The notes below the pieces were generated by a model. The model saw only the letters and a list, made by a program, of their open reading frames with translations. It was not told the DNA's origin and made no database searches. Below, piece by piece: positions 1-11,565 of a DNA stretch of 64,000 bases. The translations under genes were made by a program, and so were the position numbers. The stretch spans positions 4,422,001 through 4,486,000 of the forward strand of contig JAUKNK010000147.1 in the NCBI GenBank assembly GCA_030765055.1. The letters run 5' to 3'. The stretch is from Mantis religiosa. Lineage: Eukaryota > Arthropoda > Insecta > Mantodea > Mantidae. The first letter of the stretch is position 1, and every line of letters starts with the position of its first letter.

Positions 1-3000
1 AGTATGCAGAGTTGAGTGGTGAGTATGTTGAAAAACTCCAAGTACCATTTGTACGGGTCACAGAGATGGGAGCATCGCTGGGAGAAGTGTGTAGAGTTGC
101 AAGGAGAGTTTGCTGAAAAACGTCGGGTAGTATATGAACGGGTTACAGAGATGGGAGCATCGCTGGGAGAAGTGTGGAGAGTTAGAATGAGACTATGTTG
201 AAAAACGCCGAGTACTATTTGGACGGGTTAAAGAGATGGGAGCATCGCTTGGAGAAGTGTGTAGAGTTGCAAGGAAAGTATTTTGAAAAACGTTGAGTAC
301 GAGTACGACGGGTTACAGAGATGGGAGTATCGCTGGGACAAGTGTGTAGAGCTACAAGAAGTGTATGCTGGAAAAACGCCGAGTAGTATTTGGACGAGTT
401 ACAGAGATGGGAGCATCGCTAGGAGAAGTGCGTAGAGTTACAAGGGGACTATGTTGAAAAACGCCGAGTATTATTTGGACGGGTTACAGAGATGGGAGCA
501 TCGCTAGGAGAAGTGCGTAGAGTTACAAGGGGACTATGTTGAAAAACGCCGAGTAATATTTACACGGGTTACAGAGATGGGAACATCGCTGGGAGAAGTG
601 TGTAGAGTTACAAGGAGGCTATGATTAAAAACGCCGAGTAGTATTTGGACGGGTTACAGAGATGGCAGCACCGCTAGTAGAAGTGTGTATAGTTGCAAGG
701 AGAGTATGTTGAAAAACGCCGAGTACTATTTGGACGGCTTCACGAAATGGGAACATCCGTGGTAGAAATATGTAGAGTTGCAAGGAGAGTATGTTGAAAA
801 ACGCTGAGTACTATTTGGACGGGTTACAGAGATGGGAGCATCGCTGGGAGAAGTGTGTAGAGCTACAAGAAGTGTATGCTGGAAAAACGCCGAGTAGTAT
901 TTGGACGAGTTACAGAGATGGGAGCATCGCTAGGAGAAGTGCGTAGAGTTACAAGGGGACTATGTTGAAAAACGCCGAGTATTATTTGGACGGGTTACAG
1001 AGATGGGAGCATCGCTAGGAGAAGTGCATAGAGTTACAAGGGGACTATGTTGAAAAACGCCGAGTAATATTTGCACGGGTTACAGAGATGGGAACATCGC
1101 TGGGAGAAATGTGTAGAGTTACAAGGAGGCTATGATTAAAAACGCCGAGTAGTATTTGGACGGGTTACAGAGATGGCAGCACCGCTAGTAGAAGTGTGTA
1201 GAGTTGCAAGGAGAGAATGTTGAAAACGCCGAGTACTATTTGGACGGCTTACAGAAATGGGAACATCCGTGGTAGAAGTATGTAGAGTTGCGAGGTGAGT
1301 ATGTTGAAAAACGCCGAGTACCATTTGTACGGGTCACAGAGATGGGAGCATCGCTGGGAGAAGTGTGTAGAGTTGCAATGAGAGTATGCTAAAAAACGTC
1401 GGGTAGTATATGAACGGGTTACAGAGATGGGAGCATCGCTGGGAGAAGTGTGGAGAGTTAGAATGAGACTATGTTGAAAAACGCCGAGTACTATTTGGAC
1501 CGGTTAAAGAGATGGGAGCATCGCTGGGAGAAGTGTGTAGAGTTGCAAGGAAAGTATGTTGAAAAACGTTGAGTACGAGTAGGACGGATTACAGAGATGG
1601 GAGTATCGCTGGGAGAAGTGTGTAGAGCTACAAGAAGTGTATGCTGGAAAATCGCCTAGTAGTATTTGGACGAGTTACAGAGATGGGAGCATCGCTAGAA
1701 GAAGTGCGTAGAGTTACAAGGGGACTATGTTGAAAAACGCCGAGTAATATTTGCACGGATTACAGAGATGGGAGCACCACTAGTAGAAGTGTGTAGAGTT
1801 ACAAGGACACTATGTTTAAAAACGCCGAGTAGTATTTGTACGGGTTATAGAGATGGGAACATCGCTGGGAGAAGTGTGTAGAGTTACAAGGAGACTATGA
1901 TTAAAAACGCCGAGTAGTATTTGGACGGGTTACAGAGATGGCAGCACCGCTAGTAGAAGTGTGTATAGTTGCAAGGAGAGTATGTTGAAAAACGCCGAGT
2001 ACTATTTGGACGGCTTAACGAAATGGGAACATCCGTGGTAGAAATTTGTAGAGTTGCAAGGAGAGTATGTTGAAAAACGCTGAGTACTATTTGGACGGGT
2101 TACAGAGATGGGAGCATCGCTGGGAGAAGTGTGTAGAGTTACAAAGGGACTATGTTGAAAACGTCGAGTACTGTTTGGACGGGTTACAGAGATGGGAGCT
2201 TCCGTGGTAGAAGTGTGTAGAGTTGCAAGGAGAGTATGTTGAAAAACGCCGAGTACTATTTGGACGGGTTATAGAGATAAGAGCATCGCTGGTAGAAGTG
2301 TGTAGAGATACAAGGAGACTATCTGGAAAAACGCCGAGTACTGTTTGGACGGGTTACAGAGATGGGAGCATCGCTGGGAGAAGTGTGTAGATTACAAGGG
2401 GACTATGTTGAAACACGTCGAGTAGTATTTGGACGGGTTACAGAGATGGGAGCACCACTATAAGTGTGTAGATTTGCAAGGAGAGTATGTAGAAAAACGC
2501 CGAGTACTATTTGGACGGGTTACAGAGATAAGAGCATCGCTGGTAGAAGTGTGTAGAGATACAAGGACACTAATGTGGAAAAACGCCGAGTACTACTTGG
2601 ATGGGTTACAGAGATGGGAGCATCGCTGGGAGAGGTGTGTAGAGTTGCAGGGAGACTATGTTGAAAAACGGCGAGTACTATTTGTACGGATTACAGAGAC
2701 AGGAGCATCGCTGGTAGAAGTGTGTAGAGTCGCACGGAGAGTATGTTGAAAAACGCCGAGTACTATTTGGACGGGTTACAGAGATGGGAGCTTCGCTGGG
2801 AGAAGTGTGTAGAGTTACAAGAAGACTATGCTGAAAAACGCCGAGTACTATTTGGACGTCTTACAGAGATGGGAGTATCGCTGGGAGAAGTGTGCAGAGT
2901 TGCAAGGAGACTATGTTGAAAAACGTCGAGTACTGTTTGGACGGGTTACAGAGATGGGAGCATCACTGGGAGAAGTGTGTAGAGTTGCGAGGATACTATG

Positions 3001-3506
3001 TTTAAAAACGTTGAGTGCTATTTGCACGAGTTACAGAGATAAGAGCATCGCTGGGAGAAGTGTGTAGAGTTGCAAGGAGACTATGTTGAAAAACGTCGAG
3101 TACTGTTTGCAGGGGTTACAGATATGGTAGCATCGCTGGGAGAAGTGTGTAGGGTTACAAGGAGACTATGTTGAAAAACGTCGAGTACTGTTTGGACGGG
3201 TTACGGATATGGTAGCATCGCTGGGAGAAGTGTGTAGAGTTTCGAGGAGACTATGTTGAAAATCGTCGAGTACCTGTTTGCACGGGTTACAGATATGGTA
3301 GCATCGCTGGGAGAAGTGTGTAGAGTTTCGAGGATACTATGCTGAAAAACGTCGAGTACTGTTTGGACGGGTTACAGAGATGGGATCATCGCTGGGAGAA
3401 GTGTGTAGAGTTACAAGGAGACTATGTTGAAAACGTCGAGTACTATTTGGACGGGTTACAGAGATGTGAGCTTCCGTGGTAGAAATGTGTAGTTTTGCAA
3501 GGAAAT
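1..3506 (+). repeat. 85-bp tandem array derived from the 3' end of a mariner transposase gene
   Basis: About 41 head-to-tail units of 85 bp run from the left window edge to ~3506 and probably continue beyond it. For example, the ATGTTGAAAAAC motif recurs at 451 and 536. Each unit translates in one frame to the C-terminal end of a mariner transposase (YLDGLQRWEHRWEKCVELQG then DYVEK). The same segment occurs once, in normal context, in the mariner copy at 24224-24308. Because 85 is not a multiple of 3, the frame rotates by one base per unit, so open frames last only one to two units and no long protein is encoded. Units differ by scattered substitutions and occasional 1-bp indels. The right flank is mariner 3' sequence, so the array lies inside a mariner copy. 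Confidence 0.93.
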
Positions 3507-3583
3507 TATGTTGAAAAAAACAATTAAAAATCAGAAAAAAATGTATTTCATCTTTATTAGTTTGAATACTTTTCAGACCACCC
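3507..3583 (+). mobile_element. Mariner 3' terminus bounding the 85-bp array
   Basis: Directly after the last repeat unit the sequence changes to an A-rich untranslated stretch and then the terminal motif TTTTCAGACCACCC, followed by TA at 3584-3585. The same 3' end closes the mariner copies at 24309-24364 and 49545-49580. This places the tandem array at the transposase stop-codon end of a mariner element whose 5' part lies outside the window. Confidence 0.8.
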
Positions 3584-3589
3584 TATATT

Positions 3590-4284
3590 GCCATGCCGAA
3601 TTTACAGTAGGAATTTTGGGTGCATGTAAAATAGAAATCTTTCTTGCTCACACTTGTGCTGTGCGTTCTCAAATAGGCAACGCTACACGTCTGTGATAGG
3701 TGTCCTCTATAGCTCCGCCTCATATGCCTTGTAATATGATATGCCTTGTAGCATTATTATAAATCAATTTTGAAATGAAAGTTTAATTTTAATTCACAAC
3801 GGCTGAATGTGTACCATCAGCCATTATACCTGGTGTAGTTTGAGCTAAGTAGCTAATTGCATAAGCTCAATAGACAAGAAACTGCTACAATTTATATCCA
3901 TATTTACTACACGTGGTAAACACTGACAAACAAAGTAAGTTAATTTAAAGTAAATCCAGAAAATTTTAAGGAAATTGCCAGTAATTGTATATTAGGAACA
4001 TCTCACAAAAATATGTATATACTTCTTTTCATTTTTTCTTTTAAGTAGGGAAAGTATTGTATTAGAACTAAAAGTTATATTATGAAATTTAACTGAAATA
4101 CACGTTTTGAGACTCCCACAATCTTTAGCCGGAGGCATCAGCCAAAATGAGCAAGAAACAAATAAATCAAATATTTTTCATCTTTTGCCATGAAATTAGG
4201 TTTAAATATGTTATACAAATAAAAATATTTAGTAAATATTTTCAAGTTATCTTAAGAAGTTGATGACAATACTTCTATCTTCCC
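3590..4284. other. AT-rich interval, nothing recognised
   Basis: No coding sequence, tandem repeat or known element was recognised here. The only translations are short and chance-like. Confidence 0.5.
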
Positions 4285-4625
4285 TAATCAAAATTAATTT
4301 CATGAGCATTTGCCCACATCTTCAGTCAACACAATTCGTTGTCAATGATACCATATATTTACGTATTTTCATATTAACAAAATCCGAAGATGAAACAAAC
4401 CTAAGAACAGAATCAATTGCCGGTATGTCAGAATTCATTACGCAATTGTTATATTTTAAAATAAATACTTTTTTCCAAACTATTAAATCTATGGGAACAT
4501 TTAATTGTTTTAATAATTTAACTTCGGGATTTATTTCATGGTTAAATAATCAAAAATGATCTGCCATGGCCGATTTATTCATTTATTTATATGTAATATA
4601 ATGATAATGTTCTTTTCTAAATATG
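4285..4625 (-). mobile_element. Penelope-like element, 3' fragment
   Basis: On the minus strand this reads as the end of a PLE protein. It contains a block like KSAMADHFW..FNHEINPEVK, the conserved tail of the GIY-YIG endonuclease domain, followed by the short C-terminal segment also found at 26650-26700 and 54296-54370. It is interrupted by stops and frameshifts and lacks the reverse transcriptase. A hammerhead-like motif follows at 4290-4330. Confidence 0.7.
4290..4330 (-). ncRNA. Hammerhead-ribozyme-like motif of a PLE (degenerate)
   Basis: On the minus strand, CTGAAGA (4319-4325, fits the CUGANGA core) is followed by one T, a 6-bp hairpin GTGGGC/GCTCAT with loop AAAT, then GAAA (4298-4301) and the palindrome TTAATT. 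The arrangement matches the copy at 26792-26842. The stem II sequence differs but still pairs. Stem I is no longer complementary, so activity is unlikely. Confidence 0.45.
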
Positions 4626-4994
4626 TTAGTTTCAGAATTTGCAGTCAGTCTCGTCCTAGCGCCATTTAAATATGTGCCACGTGACTAATTAAATGCCTGT
4701 GTGCAGGTGGCTGTGACCATTTAAGTACACCGAAAGTGGTTTGGAAAAATCCATTTTATGGTTTTAATTATCAAAAAGCTATTTTCCACTTTATGTTTTT
4801 ATAAAACCAAATATTTTACTTATAGGACGCAAACCTCTGACCATATCGCTGATGCGGTTTATTTTTTGGATGAAAGTGGTAATGATTGATTTCTCACCTT
4901 TGGTGAAGTTTTTGCAGAATTATTGTTCACCACGGCTGCTCTCGAGCGATGATCTCTGCACCCAAGGTCGTAGTGTCGGAACGGAGAAATAATA
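4626..4994. other. Unannotated spacer
   Basis: Nothing recognised between the PLE fragment and the mariner copy to the right. Confidence 0.4.
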
Positions 4995-5908
4995 CAAGAG
5001 CTGTTCAATAAAGAATGATCATAATTTTTTTACGGTCATAATTTTTCGCACTAAAATCCAGTCTTATTATATTCTGTTAGCTTAATGCATAACAAACACG
5101 CCGTAGTATTTTCATTGTTGATACTCTTGGTTCCAGTCTGTGAGAACCAGGTAAGTTCAGACATGTTCAGTATCGCCTACCGCTGCAATGGAGGTAACAT
5201 GCAGTTAAAGTTGATGTTAGAGGAAGATCTGGAGTTTCTTTCAAACATAATCACTGCTGATGAAACTTGGTTACATCATTTCGATTCTGAGAGCAAACAG
5301 TAAACCTCAGTGTGGAAATTTCCTTCATCACCAACCCCCAAAAAGCAAAAGTGGTTGCTTCTGCTGGAAAAGATATGGTCATCTCATTCTTTTATATTCA
5401 TGGAATGGATTATCAGTATGTTGTACCTGCACACACATCAGTAACTGGACAATATTACAAGGTTGTCCTAAAAACATTGTAAGTCCATATCAGGCGCCAA
5501 AGACCACATTTCTGTGAAGCAGGCTGAAAGCTGCACCACGATAATGCGCGATCGCATATTGCCAATGTTGTTGCTGAATATCTGGCAAAAATCAACGTGA
5601 ATTGCATCCCTCACCCTCCCTTTAGTCTGGACTTAGCACCATGTGATGTCTTTCTATTCCCTAACTTGAAGAAACGCATTTGTGGGAGACATTATCCATC
5701 ATCAGAATCAGTGGTGAAGGCTGCGGAGGAAATTTCGAAGGACCTCTCAAAAATGGTTTCGAGCATGTCTTTGAAGACTGGCAGAAACATTGGGACAAGT
5801 GCATCACATGCAGAGGAGACTATTTTGAGAAGGACCATCAAAATTAGAGGATGAGTAAAGGAACGTTGTCATAAAAAATTGTGATCATTCTTTACTAAAC
5901 AGCCTTCG
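4995..5908 (+). mobile_element. Mariner-like deletion derivative (family B, copy 1)
   Basis: A TA-flanked element of about 914 bp. It starts with CAAGAGCTGTTCAATAAAG and ends with the inverted version (TTTACTAAACAGCCTTCG). It codes, with frameshifts, for the catalytic part of a mariner transposase: ITADETWLHHFD (first Asp, ~5255), HHDNARSHIANVV and SLDLAPCDVFLFPNLKKR (third Asp, ~5645). The spacing fits the D,34D signature. The N-terminal DNA-binding half is missing at the same place as in the copies at 15782, 50493 and 55453, so this looks like an amplified non-autonomous subfamily. Confidence 0.85.
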
Positions 5909-5911
5909 TAT

Positions 5912-6780
5912 AATCTTTTGGGATAGTGAAATAATTACTCTTCATTCGATTTAATTGCTTTGCAAACTGATGTTTTAATTATAAGAAAATATTTTGAAAT
6001 TATTTTGCACACTTCACAAAATAATTCTTGTTTTAGCTGATACAATTCAGTTTTCAATTAAAATTATTTAATCAACTTTCTCCTAGACTTTACAAATAAT
6101 CGTTAGTTGTCGGTTCTTAATGAATGCCTGATGAATTAGCTATTTAATATACCTACTCGCAGACACACGCAAACCTTGAATACTAAATCAATTTAAAAAT
6201 TCTGCAATATTTTGGACAGACACTTACACAATTTTATATTACACTGCTGCTCATTTGTTTAGCATAGCCAGAATGTAGTCTCTGATAGTCGTTTGTTTAA
6301 AAGAAAGTTAATGCAAGCAATAGTATTTTATAAGAGCTCCTTATATAACCTGGCAGGTAATTTCTCTTTTTTAGTCTATGGATGTCCTAAATGTTGCATC
6401 CAAACCAACACACCGAATAACGCTAGCGGGTGGCACAAAAACAACATAAAGTATCTGCTACATCACATGGCTACTCAACTGCCGGAACATGATAAACACT
6501 TGCAGCAGCATTAACTACAATCTCGTAAATATACCACCAAGCTATCTCACCAATTGTTTTAGTTGGGTCCTCCCCATCATTTACCATACTTTATCTTTAA
6601 TGCAGAAAATACATTCGACCTTGTTATTCTTTGGTAACTAATCCCACCAAGCCCAAGAACGCTCGACCATAACTTCTGATTTCGAAGCCAGTGCTTTATA
6701 ATGTCATCCTATTTTGACATAAAATACAAACAACATTTTATTCACTCCTGATCTCAAATTCTTAGTTTATGTACGAAAAT
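5912..6780. other. AT-rich interval, nothing recognised
   Basis: No convincing coding or structural feature was seen. Confidence 0.45.
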
Positions 6781-6782
6781 AT

Positions 6783-7080
6783 ATAAAGAGCTGGATGGCT
6801 CAGGCGGTTCCGTCTGTGGCACACATTGGGAAAGTCCGAGTTCGAAACCCGTGCCCGGCCTTCCTAACCCATGCATTCTTTCAAGGGCTTTCCCCTGGCC
6901 TCAGGCGAATTTTGGGCAGGTTAATTAGATCCTCCAAATTTGTGTCCCTACAGATCACCTCCACATAATCTCTCATCTGGTGGTCTCTTACAGGGTAGAA
7001 GTGGCGGCGGGTTTCTCGGCGCTGCATAGCAGGATGACATGATCTGAGAAAAACTTCCTCCTCCGCTAGGACAGTCTCCC
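6783..7080 (+). mobile_element. tRNA-headed SINE (family with 50-kb homologue)
   Basis: The head carries a Pol III A box (TGGCTCAGGCGG, ~6795) and B box (GAGTTCGAAACCC, ~6838). It is followed by a body with CTCATCTGGTGGTCTCTTAC and GGCGGGTTTCTCGGCG. The same head and body occur in reverse at ~50220-50460, which defines a dispersed family. The 3' side merges into the 91-bp tandem array. Confidence 0.7.
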
Positions 7081-7084
7081 ATCT

Positions 7085-7600
7085 CCGAACCGGCCTAGTG
7101 GGCCGTCTTAGGAACACGATATTAGGGCTGTGCAAGCCTACCGGGAGTTTTCCAAGCTCCGGCATGGGGGCCTCCGGTCTCCGAACCTACCTAGCGCATC
7201 GCGGAGGGAGGAATGTCAGTTTTACCGGTCTGCCATGTGTTTCTGGGCTCAGGAATGTCAGTCCCCTGTCTCCGAACCTGCCTAGTGGGTCGCGGAGAGA
7301 GGCATTTTGGTTGTACGAATCTGCCAGGTGTTTCTGGGCTCAGACATGTAGGTCCCCGGTCTCCGAACCTGACTAGTGGGTCGCGGATAGAGGCCTTTCG
7401 GTTGTACGAGTCTGCCAGGTGTTTCTGGGCTCAGGCATGTCGGTCCCCGGTCTCCAAGCCTGTCTAGTGGTTCGTGGAGTGAGGGATGCTGGTTGTACGA
7501 GACTGCCAGGTGTTCCTGGGCTCCGGGATGTCGGTCCCCGGTTTCCGAATCTGCCTAGTGGGTCGTTAAGGGAGGGATCCCGGTTCTATTGGACTGCCGG
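7085..7600 (+). repeat. 91-bp minisatellite attached to a SINE
   Basis: Five to six GC-rich units with period 91. The CTAGTGGGTCG-type motif recurs at 7195, 7286, 7377, 7468 and 7559, with a first diverged unit near 7099. Each unit includes CCGGTCTCCGAACCTG and TGTTTCTGGGCTC. The short open frames here are products of the repeat and are not genes. Confidence 0.85.
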
Positions 7601-7624
7601 AGCGTTTCAAACTGGTAAATGATA

Positions 7625-9005
7625 GCGACCATGGCCTCTACACTATGATGAGTCCCTGGGGATGGGTGCCCTCAGTATCCTGTCGCCTAAGTCTTTCTCT
7701 CGATGATGCCCCACTTGGGGTCTAAGTACAAACATCAGACTAGTTGACCTGCCGAATCCCCTCTGTAAACTTAATCGATCATATCCTATGATATTTAAGG
7801 AATAATATAGTTTCTGTAGCCTCAGTTCCTTACAAAATGCCACATTTTTGTTAGTATGAACCTTCATGTAGTGCAGAGGAATTTTAAAGAGAACAAAACA
7901 ATATAATTTGTATCTAACACTTTTAACTTAATTTTGTCTGTTTTCAGTTTTCCAACACTTTTAAATGGTCAAAATGGTCTAAAGTGCACTTTTCAAAGTA
8001 TTTATGTGTACTGTGTTTCCTTGTTCTTTATTATCTGTCGCTCCACCACAAGAAAGCGAGAGGATCCTGAAAAGGGAGAAGGGATTTGCTCTGTTAATGG
8101 ATCTGTTTATTACGAAATGGGTGTATGAGAGTACATGAGTCATCCATGCTGCAAAGGCGAGCATAAACATCATGCGGACAGCAAAATTGATTACGTTACT
8201 CATTCCTCTACCTTGCCTTCTTGTGTTGGGGGGGAGGTATTGTAGATGAAAATTGGCCTCGCTTAAATCCGTTTCTTTATTGCTTTGTCAACATTTCTGA
8301 TATTCACAGTATAAATATACGTTGTTCAGTTTTATTCGTTATTTCCGGCCCTCCGATTGAGCAAGAAAGACATCATAGCTGACTGGTGAGTCTATCTTCT
8401 CCTCTACGGAGAAGAGTTCGTTTGAGGAACTGTAACTAACTACAACGCTCTGAGTGTGATTGTGCTAATAACTAATACGACCGGCCTCGCGTTTCACTCC
8501 TCTTTACGGTAATCATTCTAGTAGATATGTAAAGAAGCACGTTTCAACTCTAAAGGTGGATATGTAGACAGAGCACCACATCTTCAAGGTTGAATGCTAC
8601 TTTCGCGCCGGCATTAAAATTGATGCGATATATTAATATATTTTAAACCGCTGTGTAGAGGAGTTTATGCAACGCTATCCAACATTCAAAGAAGTACCTC
8701 GGAGTGTAACGTCAAAATTGTCCAGGTACCCTCAAATTGACATACTTTTCTTTTCAACATAAACATCATACGTTTTATCAGTGTATGATATAAATTTGTT
8801 GTCATTTTCATGCTTAATTGAAATGTCTATTAATGTTGGTATCCTTATGTCTTTTAAAACAAATAAGTTAATCAAATATTTCCAAGATATAGGATCAGTT
8901 ACTCGCAAAATGAGAAATACTCGACACTATAAAGTTACGGTCCCAATTTAGCAGTAATAAACATAATATGTAAATATTATAAATATATAATATAAATAAT
9001 CTATT
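7625..9005. other. Interval without recognised features
   Basis: Mixed composition. No transposase, reverse transcriptase or exon-like stretch was recognised on either strand. Confidence 0.4.
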
Positions 9006-9007
9006 TC

Positions 9008-9170
9008 TTGCCCGCCTCCGTGGTGTGAGACAGCGTGTGTACCTCACACTCAAGAGGTCGCAAGTGCGAATCTCGCTAAGGATGAGTTACATGGATAACG
9101 ATTTTTCCAGGGTTTTCCCTTATCCTACCAAGACGAATTTCGGGTAACTCTGAGCTCTGATACCGAAGTC
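9008..9170 (+). mobile_element. tRNA-derived SINE, truncated
   Basis: It begins GCCCGCCTCCGTGGTGTGAG, with a decayed B box near 9068 (AAGTGCGAATCTCGC). The body matches the SINE at 31475, sharing the segment with CCAGGGTTTTCCCTTATCCT. It ends without a clear poly-A tail. Confidence 0.7.
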
Positions 9171-10185
9171 AAGGTATGCGTTGAGTAAAGAATCGTAATG
9201 GATTTCTAAGGAATTGTGTAACTTTGTTACAACACGTGCAGGCAGGTGGTTGAGTTGTATAACTAAAGACACGCAAAAAGAGTTTTTTTAGCCAGAATTC
9301 TAAATGGGTAACACTGGACTCCGTTTGAAAAGGTATTGTTTGGACCATTAATAATGGCATGACCGAAACTAATAATCATAATGGACCAAATACTCACAAA
9401 GGGAATTTTGGTGTGTAAACAGAGGGCTTCGAGAGGTGAAAGTCACACACATGTAGCTGTGTGGGAGAGGCAGACCGTGGCTGGCAGACCATTAAGACGG
9501 TCATCTGCTTCTTTCTTGGGCGAAGGCAGACCAGAACGGGAAAGAAAAGATATCTGTCGGTTCCTATGTAAATAAGAAATTAAGTGTTATGGAGTAATAA
9601 GTATTCCACATACGCTAACTCTAAACAGTGATATATTGGTAACCCTTGGTTGGCAGCTTCGAGTTTGATGTGATGATAAAAAGAAGCAGTCATTGATCCA
9701 GTTTGAAGCTTTCATTCCAGTGTCATTAGATCCATCCTTACTCTTATACATATCCACGAATACCCTTTGACGGAACTCTTTGCTCTACCCTGAAGATACA
9801 TTGCTCAACCCTAACTTGAAACAATCTGTCTCGCCCACGTGGAACGCTTTGCTCATTCCGGCTCTAATCATCTCGGCGATACAGCTCTATAGACCCTGGA
9901 CTCATTTGAGTATCAGATCATCCGTTTCATTCATTCACTCATTCCTTGTTCTATATGACCTGCACTGTTGAAATAACAAAAAAAATCTATTTCTTTACCA
10001 AAATGCTTTGAAACCCATATTGTTATTAATTTGATATTCGTTTATTAAATTATTTTGAGTTATATATTTTCACATAGAAGCGCCAAATTTAAAGATATTG
10101 TTTGCATTTTTCCGTCATTTAGTGTTCACATTCATTAAAACAAACTACAACAGTCACCGTATCTAAGCACCTGGCAAAATTACGT
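9171..10185. other. Interval without recognised features
   Basis: Short open frames only, none resembling a known family. Confidence 0.4.
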
Positions 10186-10189
10186 ACCT

Positions 10190-11262
10190 TTATATTACGC
10201 GGGCAGGGCCCACCTCTCAAATTGTATATTTACCTGCTGGTACAGGGAATCCTAAAAGCTGTTGTCAGCAGATCAAATACGATCGCAAACTCCATGGAGC
10301 CGCATCCAACAACTCCAACCCCATGCGTCAGGACCTACAGGATGTTCACTGGGAGGTGCTTCACCTGGGTCCTCGCCTTGTGAACTTGGAGGAGCTACTT
10401 AGCACCAAATTCAAGGCAATGCCGACAGCTCTAAACACACACCGTCAATCTTCCACGGAACTTCTCGCCAACTACAACAAAGCAGCACAGGACCAAATTT
10501 CAACAGTTACACAGCAGTTTACAGTACTACAGAAGCAAGTTGTCGAGATCATCGAGAACACTTCACTGCACCGGAAACTTCTGAATAAGATTGAATGTAA
10601 CACATTGAAGTACCTCAATCACACAGAAGGACGTACTAGAGTTATTGGACATAATACATCGAAAACAATTTGAACTACAGTTTGTAATCGCAAACTCCTC
10701 GTTTAATACGAAAACATTCCACCAGGACTTCTCCCAATTACAGAGAAGCATTGAACTCATACACACCAGACTGACAAGCATCCTATTGGACACCACATCA
10801 GACGCAAACAGAGACCGCGACGCCACTAGGCGTCCTTGCTCCTCCTCCAAGCACCACCGGTGGACAAAGATTACAGTTGAATAATGATTCTCCAACGTTC
10901 CTTTATTCTTCCCTTTAAACCTTTCCGAACCCGCGTCACTTCGCAGGCTGTGGTCAGGGTCTTGTGTCATGGTCCATAGACTGGTAAGGCAACCAGAACT
11001 GCGCTTTATCCTAAGCGCAGTAGTATCAACCGTCACTAACGGAGGTGCCTTTGCGGGACTCCTCTACCTTTCCTGAACTTCTCCCCTATAATCTTCCTGA
11101 ACTTTCATTGTTACACCCTTTTCCTTCTCTTCTTCTGTCCCCTTTCCTTTTTATTGAAAAACAATTTAAGTATTGGTTTAATGATATTCTGTAAGCTTTT
11201 GTTTGTTGTATTTTTGGCATTTGTATCAGATTATAATAAAGACCTTTAAAATTAAAAAAAAG
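10190..11262 (+). mobile_element. Polyadenylated retroposon of unknown type
   Basis: A stretch of higher GC content than its surroundings, ending in AATAAA (~11236) and an A-run (~11254-11262), as expected of a reverse-transcribed RNA. It contains a 116-codon open frame (10323-10673) and C/T-rich 3' sequence. No reverse transcriptase or endonuclease motif is visible. It could be a LINE ORF1 segment, a gag-like gene or a processed transcript. Confidence 0.45.
10323..10673 (+). CDS. Hypothetical helical protein in the retroposon
   Basis: A 116-residue open frame starting MRQDLQDVHWEVLHLG. It is rich in Leu, Gln, Glu and Thr, with heptad-like spacing around residues 45-90, so a coiled coil is plausible, as in LINE ORF1 or gag proteins. 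No zinc knuckle is present. The family is not recognised and the frame may be a fragment of a longer, decayed protein. Confidence 0.3.
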   Translation: MRQDLQDVHWEVLHLGPRLVNLEELLSTKFKAMPTALNTHRQSSTELLANYNKAAQDQISTVTQQFTVLQKQVVEIIENTSLHRKLLNKIECNTLKYLNHTEGRTRVIGHNTSKTI

Positions 11263-11373
11263 ATGCTATTAATGACGACAAATTTTGCGTGTTAAAACCA
11301 CAGATAAAACTGAACACCGTATAGTTGCTGAGTTTGTGTACGTGTTGTAAAATTGTTTATAAGTTTGTTGCAG

Positions 11374-11565
11374 ATCATAATGGAATTCGACGAGTATGAC
11401 GCCATGTTCGGAAACGCCGTGGTCACTAACGAGTACTTCAGTCTGATGAACCTTGTTCTGCACTTCTCGACAAACCTTCCAACTAGTGAAGCAAGGCTGG
11501 TTGTCTCAAAGTGGATAAAGTACTTATCCTGCTATAATGGAAGTACGGAGGAGAAGAAGACATGA
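11374..11565 (+). CDS. Possible terminal exon, unknown protein
   Basis: A polypyrimidine-poor but plausible acceptor (TTTGTTGCAG, ending 11373) precedes 189 open bases that finish at a TGA. Codons between 11385 and 11470 end mostly in C or G, unlike the AT-rich surroundings, which suggests past selection on coding. The peptide contains MEFDEYDAMFGNAVVTNEYF. I do not recognise it. It could equally be a remnant of a mobile element gene. Confidence 0.25.
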   Translation: MIMEFDEYDAMFGNAVVTNEYFSLMNLVLHFSTNLPTSEARLVVSKWIKYLSCYNGSTEEKKT

